DNA from: Liolophura sinensis
Lineage: Eukaryota; Mollusca; Polyplacophora; Chitonida; Chitonidae
Direction: 5' to 3'
Assembly: GCF_032854445.1 (NCBI RefSeq)
Contig: NC_088301.1
Coordinates: 24,092,226 to 24,156,225 of the forward strand
Length of the DNA stretch: 64,000 bases
Below, in pieces: positions 34,963 to 46,285 of the stretch. The translations under genes and the position numbers were made by a program. Position 1 is the stretch's first letter. The number at the start of each line of letters is the position of its first letter. Below the pieces are notes generated by a model. That model saw only the letters and a list, made by a program, of their open reading frames with translations, did not search any database and was not told where the DNA came from.

Positions 34963-35775
34963 TCAGATACTGGTACATGTTGAGGTACTGTTGTGTACCC
35001 TGGCCTGTTCAGGTTTTCTCAAAGTCTGATGGTTGTCCATGTTTGATTGATCCATTCTTCAGTACCAAAATACAGCACAGTTTGTCAGGTACTTGTACTT
35101 GGTGAGGTTCTGTGCTTTTCCCTGAGCTCTGTCAGGTTTCCTCAAAATCTGATGGTTGCCCATGTTTGATTGATCCTTTCTCCAGTACCAAAATACAGCA
35201 CAGTTTGTCAGGTACATGTACTTGGTGAGGTTCTGTGGTTTTCCCTGGTCTCTGACGGGTTTCCTCAAAATCTGATGGTTGTCCATGTTTGATTGATCCT
35301 TTCTCCAGTACCAAAATACAGTACAGTTTGTCAGGTACATGTACTTGGTGAGGTTCTGTGGTTTTCCCTGGTCTCTGACGGGTTTCCTCAAAATCTGATG
35401 GTTGCCCATGTTTGATCGATCCTTTCTCCAGTACCAAAATACAGCACAGTTTGTCAGGTACATGTACTTGGTGAGGTTCTGTGGTTTTCCCTGGTCTCTG
35501 ACGGGTTTCCTCAAAATCTGATGGTTGTCCTTGTTTGATTGATGCAGTCTTCAGTACCAAAATACAGCACAGTTTGTCAGGTACTTGTACTTGGTGAGGC
35601 TCTGTGGTTTTCCCTGGTCTCTGTCAGGTTTCCTCAAAATCTGATGGTTGTCCTTGTTTGATTGATCCAGTCTTCAGTACCAAAATACAGCACAGTTTGT
35701 CAGGTACATGTACTTGGCCAGGTTCTGTGGTTTTCCCGGGGCTCTGTCAGGTTTCCTCAAAATCTGGTCGTTGCC
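34963..35775 (+). repeat. 123-bp tandem array downstream of CSE1L
   Basis: CCAAAATAC recurs at 35065, 35188, 35311, 35434, 35557 and 35680, exactly 123 bases apart, with a diverged unit at each end. As 123 is a multiple of three, minus-strand ORFs of 151 and 142 codons arise; they are not genes. Confidence 0.95.
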
Positions 35776-35945
35776 AAGGCCTGAGGCCACTTTCACCATA
35801 AAACTATTATCAGTCAGATACTCAATAGATGGAGTAATTTGTAGGTAATTGTTGTCAGCACAACTGACCCGTGTCCATTGTGTGCTAGATTGTGTAGAAT
35901 TTTTCGTTTAAACAGTGGCATTCAGGTTTATGGATTGTTATTTGA

Positions 35946-36014
35946 TTTTCCCGGGGGAAACCCACTACCATCTGCAGGTTGCTGGCAGACCTTCCCACGT
36001 AGGGCCGGAGGGTT
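35946..36014 (-). mobile_element. SINE family A internal fragment
   Basis: Only the middle of the body remains (AAACCCACTACCATCTGCAG to CCCACGTAGGGCCGGAG). Confidence 0.8.
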
Positions 36015-36262
36015 ATGTATTGACAGAACCGACTAAACCGCCACCCTTCTCCAGACAGGTTACCTGACATCAAAAGATGTCAGGTAACCTCATTGAAGAT
36101 GTGACCTCATTTGTCAAGGGCCTGACATTTGCAACAGGCCAGGGCTTGAGCTGTCTATTTTGCTTGAGAACATGTCACCAAAACTACTGAGTCAAACTAA
36201 ATAAAATTTGATTTTATCTTATTTGGGGAGTGGGGGGGAGAGGGAGAGGCTTAAGGTAAGCG

Positions 36263-36488
36263 TGCAAGAGCAGAACAGTGGCTCTGGAGCCTCTCACCAA
36301 TGCGATTGTGGTGAATTCTAGTCCAGCTAATGCTCTCTTCCTCTCCAATTGCAACTGGCAAACTGTCAGCAACCTGTGATGGCCTGTTGTTGTTGCATGG
36401 TTTGCCCAGTTTCCTCACACCACAATGCTAGTTACCATTGTGTAAGTGAAATAGTCTTGAGTAGGGCGTAACACCAATCAAATAAACA
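36263..36488 (+). mobile_element. SINE family A, diverged
   Basis: Plus-strand copy with head remnant GGAGCCTCTCACCAATGCGA and tail AGTCTTGAGTAGGGCGTAAC. Strongly diverged, so probably old. Confidence 0.8.
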
Positions 36489-36879
36489 ATTACAGTCTCA
36501 CTGCTGGTTCTTCTAGACCAGATTGCATTTTTGGTCAGTGAAAATGACCTGTGATTATTATTAGAGTTCGTATAAGGATTGTTAATATTACATATTCAAA
36601 TCTGAGCCTAGCCAGTGCAACATAGGGTTGTTTTACCTGCACACATCAATCCCATCTATTAATACTAGTAACATATCTTATGATAGTTGTGATAAACCTT
36701 CAAACAATGACGTGGAGGATTGAGTCACTGCTGAGTGGTTAAATTGCTAGAAGACATAAGGTACTGGTTTAATCCTAGCCATAGACAGGATGTTTGTAAA
36801 GAAAGGAAAAAAAAAAAAAAGAAATCATACATTTAAACTGCAACCAAATACCATGAACGCAACCAAATCCAAACCAGAT

Positions 36880-37087
36880 GTGATGTAAATGATTCATTTA
36901 TTTACAAGATAAACTATTATGAAGACATGATAGTTGTTAAGACATGACATATACACAAGTCCAGTCTAACCACAGTCGAGTTCATACAGCCGCTGCCATT
37001 GGGGGTAGGCCACTTATAGTCTGTTGCTTTTCATCAGGAAATGATGCCTGTTGTCATGGCAACACTGACAGTACACCATGGTCCAGC
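36880..37087 (-). other. OST4: Candidate OST4 terminal exon / 3' UTR
   Basis: The minus-strand acceptor TTTTTTTTCCAG precedes GCTGGACCATGG, and an AATAAA lies 190 bases further on, which together look like a last exon. If this exon and the 50-base exon are both used, the OST4 stop codon sits about 66 bases before the last junction. Confidence 0.35.
36897..36902 (-). terminator. Polyadenylation signal (AATAAA, minus strand), probably OST4
   Basis: TTTATT on the plus strand. It is well placed downstream of the candidate terminal exon on the minus strand. T-rich runs are common here, so the match alone is weak. Confidence 0.4.
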
Positions 37088-37699
37088 CTGGAAAAAAAAG
37101 AAAACATTACCACTATGGAGATTTTGTAGATTGGTCATTTCAAAACAGTTTTCAGATCTATGGTAATTGACATTACATGTACATTTAATCCCCCAAAAAG
37201 TACATATTAAGAACATACGTCAGAAAATACTGCTTTTGGTTCTGAAACTTTTATTATGGTTCACTTAACGTTCATGGAACTTGTGCAACTTACTTTTAGT
37301 TGCAAAGTACAGTGGTACTTGTCAAAAATTTTGATGTAAAGCAACAGCCGAGCTAACAAGAACAGGAGTCAAACAAAAGGGCTTCTCATCTTTCAAGACA
37401 TCCCAGCAGATTCTCCAACCAGACTGTGTGTTCTGGCACCTCACCAACAAGTTATTATTCTATCAAGGGCAATGCTGAGCCAACTAAGGAAGCACCAAGT
37501 TATGTTACAGTGAGTTATGTGTCGTAAGCAGTCAGTCATCACACTGCATACCAGATTAATGGTTTGGAAAAATTTTGACCGGAGTAGCATTCCTTTGATT
37601 TATATTTTATGTCACCACATACTTCACAACAATAGGGTTTATGCATGCAGGTTTCACCCCACCTAGATGAAACCAATGCTGCTTGTACCATATCAGTAC

Positions 37700-37749
37700 C
37701 TGACAAGCCAGCAGAGATACGGTGACCAGAATGAACCAGAGAGAGAGAG
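37700..37749 (-). other. OST4: Candidate OST4 3' UTR exon (50 bases)
   Basis: Minus-strand acceptor CTAACTCAG followed by a CT-rich exon and donor TGTCAG|GTACTG. One frame reads LSLWFILVTVSLLACQ and continues in frame into the next candidate exon (AGPWCTVSVAMTTGIIS, stop). That hydrophobic reading may simply reflect pyrimidine richness. Confidence 0.3.
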
Positions 37750-37860
37750 CTGAGTTAGGACACACAACCTCATTACTTGAGAGCTATGGTAGTCTGAATT
37801 TAGGCTGTTCACTATAGGTCCAGACATAAGACTTCAAACATGACTGTTAAACAACCTCAC

Positions 37861-37991
37861 CTGGTGTATTAGTTCTCTAATCCATTCTCTTTGGGTTATT
37901 CACAGAGATATAATGGTACAAGACTACCAACAAAAACAAGCTCACGCCCAGAGCATTTGCAAATATTGCTAACTGTACATCTGTCACCATA
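37861..37991 (-). other. OST4: OST4 coding exon boundaries
   Basis: On the minus strand the exon opens one base before the ATG (acceptor TTTTCAG|T) and appears to end 16 bases after the stop at ACACCAG|GTGAGG, a good donor. This implies that the 3' UTR is itself spliced. Without transcripts the 3' donor is a prediction. Confidence 0.5.
37877..37990 (-). CDS. OST4: OST4, oligosaccharyltransferase 4 kDa subunit (37 residues)
   Basis: OST4 is a single-span ER membrane mini-protein of the oligosaccharyltransferase complex that transfers glycans to Asn residues. In yeast it helps hold the catalytic subunit together with an Ost3/Ost6-type subunit; in animals it is part of the core complex. The minus-strand ORF starts at 37990 and reads [20 protein letters not shown], then [17 protein letters not shown] and TAG. 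Length (37) and residue pattern match the human protein almost throughout: a short lumenal N-terminus, one helix at about residues 9-28, and a short polar tail. The start codon follows a strong acceptor (TTTTCTTTTCAG then T), so a 5' UTR intron is likely. The gene is convergent with CSE1L. Confidence 0.96.
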   Translation of the reverse strand: MVTDVQLAIFANALGVSLFLLVVLYHYISVNNPKRMD

Positions 37992-39560
37992 CTGAAAAGA
38001 AAAATACAAACATAACACTTATAAGTACAATTTAAAAAGATGATGAAAACTTAAGGAATTCAAAGTGATATCGACAGGATAGGTTTAAGAATACTAATGA
38101 CTGAAATCTGGTCATTCTTTTATTTTACATTTTGCTACATTTTATCATCTTTCCTCCCACCTAAAAGATGAAAAACAAGTTCAAATTGTGACTACCTTAA
38201 ATTTGCCCAAAATGATCCATGACAGTCATGTTTGGTGGTTCTCACTAATTGGATGGACTAAATCACTGAGGGTGATTACCTGCTTTGAAAGACAGCCCTC
38301 TGGTAAATATTTATTGCCTCCTGCTAACAGTTGTCTATAATGTGCATACCACTGGTTGTGCATACCACTGGTTGTGCAGACCTCTGCTCATGCAGACTTT
38401 GTTGACCTTATGTAGGAGCCTTGTTCATAACTGAACTGTTTTGGTCACAACAGTCAAGCTAAAACATTCACACTTTAATGGAGCATTACAAGTTTTTAAA
38501 TGTTTCTGAAAAAAATTAACTGGTGAACACATTAATGACAGCAAGTTGGGTCTACTCAATTTCAACATGGATTGGATTTTCTTCTGTATATATATGTGTT
38601 GTCTATATTGTTGCATATAAGAGTCTGAAAACAGACATTAATACCTATCACCGATTTCAACATGGGGCAATCATCTTTGAGCCCAGCAGGCTGCTATGGA
38701 ATATGTTAGGCCACCACAATTTGTGGACATCTGTTCTTTTGCAGGAGACAAGATAAGTGCCTGAGGTGTGAGTATGCAGAACTCTGGCAGTACTCCAAGA
38801 AAATTAAACAGAAGGAGGTACAGCTCTACCGGACTGTTAGCAAAGGTAGAGCTATTCTAATTCTTCTAATTTTTGGGGATATTAGTTGTGTTGAAAATAG
38901 AACATTAGATTTCTTTTCCAGCCTTTTGGAACAGTAAAGATACAAGAATGTTGCTCATTAGATGGTCTAATCATGTGAGAAAGAAGAAACTGAATATACC
39001 TGCTACAATTACATATTTATTGGATAAAATGAGTAGACCAGGTGTCTCAAAAATTATAAGAAATAGGGTAGACACAAACCCTGAAACTGTCAAATTTTGG
39101 ACTACTTATGATGTAATTTCACTCCACTGATATGAATACATAATCTAATTTACCATGTCTCAGGAATCAACACAGATGTATGATTGTCGTAGTTTTAAAC
39201 GATAACATTCTACTTGTAACCGCGATCCTGTTTACACGTTGACGTTGTTGTCGTAAAAAGTAAACCACAACCACCTACTATGATGCCGCCTCTGTTTATC
39301 ACGCTGATTTCGAGATTTACGCGTGTCTATGCAGTTTCTGTTATTGGCAATGGAATCATACAAACCTGATTCAGTGTCAGTCCGACAAATCTAACCAAAT
39401 TTCCAGAGAAAATGGCAAATCTACCAAGTCAAAATGTGATTGCGTAGACGTGGACGATTGTGAGCACGGGTAAAGGACTCGGCAATCTCCGGCTAGGCGG
39501 CGGAGAGAGTCGAAATTACGTACGAACGCGAGCTCGTATCCGCACAGTAGTATCTCTTAC
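37992..39560 (-). other. OST4: Probable OST4 5' intron
   Basis: AT-rich, unique sequence between the candidate first exon and the coding exon on the minus strand. It contains a short repeat of GTGCATACCACTGGTT (38341-38372). No other exon recognised. Confidence 0.4.
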
Positions 39561-39620
39561 AGATATAGACGCCATTTTAGACCCACAGTCACAAGGGAAG
39601 TAACTTTGGCTAACAATAAA
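39561..39620 (-). promoter_or_regulatory. Candidate OST4 first exon and promoter with a YY1-like site
   Basis: On the minus strand AAAATGGCGTC (39568-39578) resembles the YY1 core AAGATGGCGGC found just after many housekeeping start sites, and ATATCT|GTAAGAG is a good donor. The neighbouring 39.47-39.56 kb is unusually CpG-rich for this window. An ATG in the motif would be out of frame with OST4. Confidence 0.35.
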
Positions 39621-39959
39621 CATATGCAACTCGTCGTACACGGTAAAAATGGTGTTTATAACACAGACCAGTTTTTATAGTTTTTAGAATTGATCTGAAC
39701 GAAAAAATATAAGGGAGCTACCAATCAGACAGTGCACGTCGACCATGTGATTATGAATGAGGGAGACAAAGAGATTGGCGGGAGTGAATGCCTAAATAAG
39801 GTATGGTCTTTGTTCACGCTGTAGTACGAGGACATGAGGAAATACACACAGCGCGCGTGAGCTGGGCTTCAGCATAGCCCCTCACGGGCCTGAGCCCGTA
39901 TTCTGTAGTGGGATGGGTGTGGGGGAGGGGCACTATGGATTTTACGTGAGGTGATATGT

Positions 39960-40002
39960 ATGAAAGTAGAACGGGAAAACTGCGCACAAAGTTCTGTTAC
40001 CG
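39960..40002 (+). CDS. Candidate first coding exon of a plus-strand gene
   Basis: ATG followed by 14 open codons (MKVERENCAQSSVT) and a strong donor, ACCG|GTAAGTCTGG. It lies in the GC-rich block next to the OST4 promoter, so a bidirectional promoter is conceivable. It ends in phase 1, which fits the only open frame of the candidate exon at 51983. Unrecognised product; the phase agreement has a one-in-three chance of being accidental. Confidence 0.28.
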
Positions 40003-41182
40003 GTAAGTCTGGAATTTGTTGACTTTTTAAAGATATCATGCACAAGATAGGAACATTCCGTGACAAAAGTAAACTTTTGTTTTGCGATAATTTGAATAGG
40101 TGTGTTTTCAGCCCTGCAACGAAGGGGTACACCCCCCGTCGAGTTTCATTGTGAGTGATTTTGTAATTTGTAATTCCAACACAAGAATTATAACCTTGGT
40201 TTTCGTTGACGTAGTTGGACAAAATAAAGTCCCTCTCACAGAGTATATTGTTTTCTGTATGTCTCACATCTCAAACTTTAACGGGACAAACAAATAAAGC
40301 GGATTTGCTTTTTCCCTCTATTTCCGGGTTAATCAACAGGCATGTAGTAACGGGCACGCGGGGGACAGAAAGTGAGTTTTTCTTTCGAGATATGCATACA
40401 AAGATGTATTTTCTTGTCGCGTTGGTCGGGAATATTGAATACTTAACATGTGAACGCGAAAATAATTGTACAAAAATGCTTAATTAACGCCCATTCTGTG
40501 GAAATTGTGTGTGAACACCGCGATCACAATACATGACCTTTGTTTCATTCTATGGAACCAACTCGGTGAATATTAATACAACGAAATGATTTGTTTATAA
40601 AATATCATTGCTATATACTTGCCAGATTTTAGTCCCTTTCATTCTGGTGATTTAAATGCTATTGTGCTTTTATTAACCCTTCCAAGTGGATGTTTTGTGT
40701 GAAGCTGTCTGTGATTGCTTTGTTGCTGCGTTCACTGGGCAGAACCCAGACGGTGTTATGTAACAGCTCTTCAGAAGCCCCTTTGTTGTCACCCTGGCCA
40801 GTCCTTTGTAAGACTTCACAACAGTCTAAGTTGTCTTGATGTTCTGTTGAAGATATCACTTTAATGAAAATAATAAGGTAAAAAAAAAAAGAATTTAATA
40901 TTCTTGTAATAGAATGTATAAAAAGGAGTAAGCCCTGTTTGTAAAAAAAAAAGTATGTTTCTGTTACTTTAAATGCATTACCTTGTTGCTTGCTGATTAC
41001 ATGTATTTCAAGTTGCCAACTTCTGTCACAAAAAAGCTCTCAAAAGTAACATTAAGGTATGGCAGTTAAACAAGTTTAAAGGCATAAACAAAAATTTGGT
41101 TTTTGAAATAAGAAAAAATAAAAATTTTAATGCATCTTTAGAATTCGTACTGTCATCAGATTGTTAACTTTGATTTCACATG

Positions 41183-41325
41183 GTCTCTCAGCAGCCTGTG
41201 GATGATCGTGGGTTTCCCCCGGGCTGTGCCCGGTTATCACCCACCATAATGCTGAACACCGTCGTATAAGTGAAATATTCTTGAGTATGGCGGTAAACAC
41301 CAATAAAATAAATAAATAAATAGAT
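41183..41325 (+). mobile_element. SINE family A, 3' part
   Basis: Plus-strand body (GATCGTGGGTTTCCCCCGGG) and tail (ATTCTTGAGTATGGCGGTAA, AATAAATAAATAAAT), 5'-truncated. Confidence 0.9.
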
Positions 41326-42093
41326 TTCACATGCAAACCTGTATTTATGTATCGGTAGTTTTATTTCATGGAGAAATTCTTGGACTAAAAGTCATTCCAG
41401 AAAGCAGCTGATTATAATTTCAGAAATAGTACTCTGTACATGTATTGATGAAATGATAATGTTTATTATCTGAAATAGTAACCTGTATTTATATTATTAT
41501 TGTTCGTTGCAATAACAATATTTCTTGAACGGAATCAATAGATATGCATTTAAAGGCAGTCTTGTTTATGTGATATATCTTCATGAAGATTGTTGACGGT
41601 TAAAAGTTAGTCAACACCCAGAAATACTTTGGTCTAGGATGGTCTGGACTCCTGGGTAAATAAAATTGCCGGTTTAACCTGTTTTTCTGGAAAGTTTTCG
41701 TAGGTGGGCAGTTATACATGTACAACCGTGAAAAACTTTCTCTCAGAGTTAATTTCTGTTTACACAGTCAGTTATGAAGCTATATTGTATAGCTTTTCTG
41801 ACTTCACAAAAAACTTTGGGAGGCATTTGTTTTACATCTAGCTGTAACTTAATTTGAATTTTTACTTGGTTTTACTGTGTAAAGAGGCTGTCATCTGCCA
41901 GATATGCAACAAAAATATTCTACCGTATATTTAGTGCAAATACAACAAATTTCTGACTTGTTGCATTTCAGAACTTCATAAAAATGGAACTTATGTGTCG
42001 ATGCAGATGATAATTTTCTTGAAAAAAAAATGTCTGGGGGAAGAACATGTTTTTTTGTTGCTGTGTTTGGATGTAAGATATCAAATTGTGATT

Positions 42094-42390
42094 TTCCTTA
42101 CTGCATACCTTTGAAAGAGGAAGTTACAACTTCCTCTTTTAAAGATTTGCAGTAAGGAAGGATCCAGCACGAAGGGGTTAGTATTGGTTGACCCCTATCA
42201 GTATAATGGCTCGGGCGGTGCGGCTTACTTGCCTTCGGTAAGGCGTCTCAGTGAAGCAACACTAGATAAAAAGAGCAGAGGAAATCTGTCCCGCGACAAG
42301 GAGGCACATTCAATGCACTCTGAGGATTCCTTCTTAAAATTGTTAAGTATGGTGTTAAACCCTAAGCACACACTCCTTTCTGCATAAGGA
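42094..42390 (+). mobile_element. SINE family B
   Basis: Matches the reverse complement of 53.28-53.63 kb: GTTGACCCCTATCAGTATAA, GGCGTCTCAGTGAAGCAACA, and a tail TTGTTAAGTATGGTGTTAAA before CCCTAAGCAC. It begins at a hairpin built on CTTCCTCTTTTAAAG. Confidence 0.8.
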
Positions 42391-43138
42391 AGTTTTACCC
42401 ATGGCAGAATCCATATGTTTATGTACACACCCTGAACTGTTTTAATACATATAGGTGTAAATGGTAAGCTTGGTGAATGAATTAGTAAAAGATCTTCTCA
42501 GTTATTAATTGAATGTACATGCATGTACTCCAAGACACTGAAAATATATTTCATATTATATCATTTGTCACAGGTTTTGCGTCTGTTTATTTTCTAATTT
42601 TACCTACTGTTAAAATTCTTACACAAGAATTTCCTTGTATGTGAGGCACTTTAGTTAGATTTGCGGGTAGAGGAAATGGGAGAAATCTGTGCAAAGCACC
42701 TTGCTAGGTACATTCAACTCCTGACTTAAAGCCATCGACAAAACCAGCTGGATTTGAACCTGCATCCTTACTGGTCTAGGGCTAGTGCAAACCTTTAAGT
42801 ATTACAACAGCAGTAAGACGAGGTGTAGATAACTACGCATATACAAGAAAGTGAAAAACACAGTTTAAAGAACATCATTTGGTGAAGAGACAATTGGTAA
42901 AGAGACAGTTGTCTGAACTATAGGGTGAATGCCCCAGCTATTAAGTTTCCATTTCAAACTTTTAGAGTACATATAAGTTTTTTTCTTAGGCCTAAATAAT
43001 GGTTTGACTATCAATTTTTGTTAAACAATTGTAGGGAGCTGGTTGAGGGATAGTGGTTAAGATGCTTGTCTTTCACACGCCAGAATCCTTGGGTGTGGGC
43101 TCAGTCCATGTCTTGGGCTGTGTTGTAGTGTATTGCCC

Positions 43139-43170
43139 GACTCTCGACTCTCGACTCTCGACTCTCGCTG
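43139..43170 (+). repeat. CGACTCT microsatellite
   Basis: Four copies of a 7-base CGACTCT-type unit, inside a longer sequence (43024-43310) that looks like a diverged interspersed repeat. Confidence 0.8.
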
Positions 43171-43517
43171 CTAGTCCGACCTTAATGTCAATAAGCTTTC
43201 TGTGGTGCTCATGTGGATGTTTGTGTAGTTTAACCTTCGCTGAAGGCAGAAGGTCATTTATCTTTCACCGATATCGTGTGCATGGGTGGACGTCACATTT
43301 GGGAAAGTTAGTAACTTGTCCAAGTTTATTTTTTTTCTTTTTGTGTGTTAATTTTTTTGTAGTATTTATTACAAAGTGACGGTAATGCTGTCTATGTCTT
43401 GGATAATTTGTGATGTTCCATTTTTTCCGCACATACAATGCTTGCTAGAAGAAATGATTTTTTTTTTCCAGTTTGTTGAAAATCAGGCATTATTGGCAAA
43501 TCATAATATTACACCGA

Positions 43518-43696
43518 AAGCTCATGCTGACTTCCTCTCCTGCCAGACGTGGGAAGGCCTGCCAGCAATCTATGGATTGGCGTGGGTTTCTCATGGGCTC
43601 TGCCTGGTTTCCTTCAACCATAATGCTGGCCACCTTCGTATAGGTGAAATATTCTTGAGTACGGCCTAAAACTCCAATCAGATAAATAAATAAATC
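43518..43696 (+). mobile_element. SINE family A, 3' two thirds
   Basis: From AAGCTCATGCTGACTTCCTC to ACGGCCTAAAACTCCAATCA and an AAAT tail; the tRNA-like head is missing. Confidence 0.9.
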
Positions 43697-45120
43697 ACAC
43701 TGAACAGTAATACTATATAGGCTTTCATGTGTGTGTCACTTTTTGTGCGCTCCGCTATAAAGGGTGTGTGGAAACAAAGTTTTGCCGTATTGGTTGGGAA
43801 GGGCACCTGATAATACTTCTGATCAGTGGGTAACTGACCAATCAGATGGCAAATAAACTACTCCTAGGGGTTATAATAAACCTTATGCCCTAATTACCAA
43901 ATAAGAGCAACTTTCAGTACAGTTTATGCTTTTTGAATTTTTCGGATTTTTTTTAATTTTTGAAGGAAAACTGCATTGGCTGGATTGGCCAATTTCAGGG
44001 CTTCAGAAAAAGTATATTTATATAAGTCCACACAGAATAATGCCTTCAGAATATGCTTGAATAAACACCTTGGAAACATACAGAAAGGTTGGGGAATTAT
44101 ATTACTGCAGGTTTTCACCTGTACAAATAATGTATGTAACATATATTGGTTTCCAGTGTTTGTAACTGGTTAATAATATATTAACATTATATAGGGATAT
44201 ATATGTATACTATGTAATAGCTCGCAATCAGAGGGCATCCTGGAACATGTGCAAAACATGCATTGAAATATTGGGAACACAGAAAAGTAGATTTGTGCAC
44301 AGAAGTTGTGTGAAACCAACTGCTGCATTGACATCAGGTGACTTGGAAAATTGTCTGAATTCTTAAAATTTTGCACATTACACTTGTAGCTGTTCGGAAG
44401 AAGTTTTGTGAAAGTTAAAGTTTTGATGCTGATTTTCCCAAGCAAGCCCGATTTCATAATAATCAGTTTTTTTTGCTAAAATGTTTAAAAGTTTAAAAGT
44501 AAAGAAACTGTTGCATTGCATTTTGAGAATACATGCATTGTCTAAAAATTTAGTTTGGAACTAACTGCTGCTTTAAAATCAATTGGTTTGTGTTCAATTT
44601 TTAACTTCTTGTACTTAGCAATTCCGGAAATTGTGCTGTTGAATTGAAGTCAGTATCGGAAAAGTTTCCACCTGATTACAGTAGGTCAAACTTTTGGCAG
44701 AATTAGTTAACCCAGTGTCTGAAGAGATTGAAAGTTTGACATACTAAATCTTTCAACCTGTTCCATTGAATTTTGCAGAGTCAGCTACTCTCTGAAAACA
44801 TCAAAGCTCAAAGTTTGATTTGATAGCTATTAATCAGCTGTTGCAAAAATTATATATTCATCAATGAAATAAAATTTACCAAGGAAAACTTTATTACCTT
44901 TCATTAAATATTGGACTTCGGCCTGTACTGTTTAAATTTTTTTATTGTTAAAAAATGTGAAGGTTGAATTTAATTATCAATGTAGAATGGTCACATGTTT
45001 CCCAAAATGAGGCTGACATTTTGTCAAAGCTAATTAATTGGGCTATTCTAAAATAATAGCAAGAATTGAATTTTGTTGATCCAAGTTTTCCCCCTAATCC
45101 TCGTGTACAGCCGCTTGAAA

Positions 45121-45386
45121 TATTTAGTTATTTACTTGATTGGAGTTTTGCACCATTCTCAAGAACATTTCACTTATACAACGGTAGTCAGCATTATGGT
45201 TTGTAGAAGGAAACCGAGCAGAGCACAGGGGAAACCCACGACCATCCACATGTTGCTGGCAGACCTTCCTGTGTACGACTGGAGAGGAAGCCATGGAGGC
45301 ATGAGCTGGACTTGAACTCATAGTGACAGGCTCTTGGTTTATTGTGCTGCGCTAGCAGGCTAACATCCAGGCCACGAGGCTCCCCA
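45121..45386 (-). mobile_element. SINE family A, near full-length
   Basis: Minus-strand copy ending in the head (GCTGGACTTGAACTCATAGT, GGCTAACATCCAGGCCACGA). A CATGGAGG insertion lies near GAGGAAGC. Confidence 0.9.
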
Positions 45387-46039
45387 GCTTTAGGTGTCAA
45401 TTGGATGTAAAAGTTAGCAGGTGGAGGTACCTTTAAAACTGAAATACACAAAATGAAATGTATGCACACAACCCGACCAATCTGATTTACTAAATTGTCC
45501 CTATTTTTGGAACTTTTGGCGCCATCCGCACTGTTTAAACGATGCATTAAATGATGATAAATGATTGTTGACTGTAACTGATCATCATTGGTTAATTGTT
45601 GTAGTGTTGTTTACAAGAAATGGTATGGCAGAAATTGTTTGCTGTTGAAAGCGTCTTCAACTCTACACTGACTACACTGGGGCAGATTAAAATTTTTTTT
45701 AGAATTTCAGGAGTCAAAGTTTGAAACATGAAATCATGTTCTTTTTTTTGTGGATCACATAGAAATAACCTAAATGTATAATTGTGGCCTGTTCAATGTG
45801 TATATTAAAGTCTTATTTTATTTCTAAGCTCTCAGAACTTCTACCATAACCTAGTTAACTTTGACACTTAAGAATTTCTCCAGCTCAGTCTGAAAAAAAA
45901 AAAAAGGAATGAAAAGGTAACTTAGTAATGTAATAAAGTTGCCACTTTCAAAAGTATAAAAAATGTTTGCCAGTTCTCATTTTGGTCCCAAGATATCATC
46001 CCAAAGTGTCAGACATCTGGGAAACCCAAAAGTTGTCTG

Positions 46040-46285
46040 CAGGCATTGTTTAACCCAACTTTGCAGACTGCCTTTCTTTGCTGTCCTTCGACAACAGAAA
46101 TTTCAATAATCTAGAGGTGCATCTTGACAATAGCTCGTCTGTTTCGGCTCCATTGTTCAAAGTTTTCTTTGTTGTCCAGCCTTTGTTGCTCATCAGAGCT
46201 TGTCTTGGATGTTAATGAGCTCGCATGCAGCCTTCTTTGTCAAACGGTTGTCAAACTTTACTAGGATTTGTCTTTGTTTAGAATT
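46040..46285. promoter_or_regulatory. Cluster of SOX-like motifs (candidate enhancer)
   Basis: CATTGTTT (46044), ACAATAG (46127), CATTGTTC (46151, overlapping TTCAAAG), CTTTGTTG (46167 and 46181), CTTTGTC (46235) and CTTTGTTTA (46272) lie within about 240 bases. SOX proteins bind ATTGTT/CTTTGT cores. Enhancer function is an inference from density only. Confidence 0.3.

Noticed and set aside
35059-35560. Two overlapping minus-strand ORFs of 151 and 142 codons
   Set aside because: Both are produced by the 123-bp tandem array, which is stop-free in two minus frames. No start context, splice pattern or family match.
38948-39130. 60-codon ORF MLLIRWSNHVRKKKLNIPAT and onward
   Set aside because: No transposase or other family recognised, no splice support, and it lies in the probable OST4 intron on the opposite strand.
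39869-40267. 132-codon minus-strand ORF
   Set aside because: Overlaps the GC-rich block near the OST4 promoter, where stops are rarer. No family resemblance.
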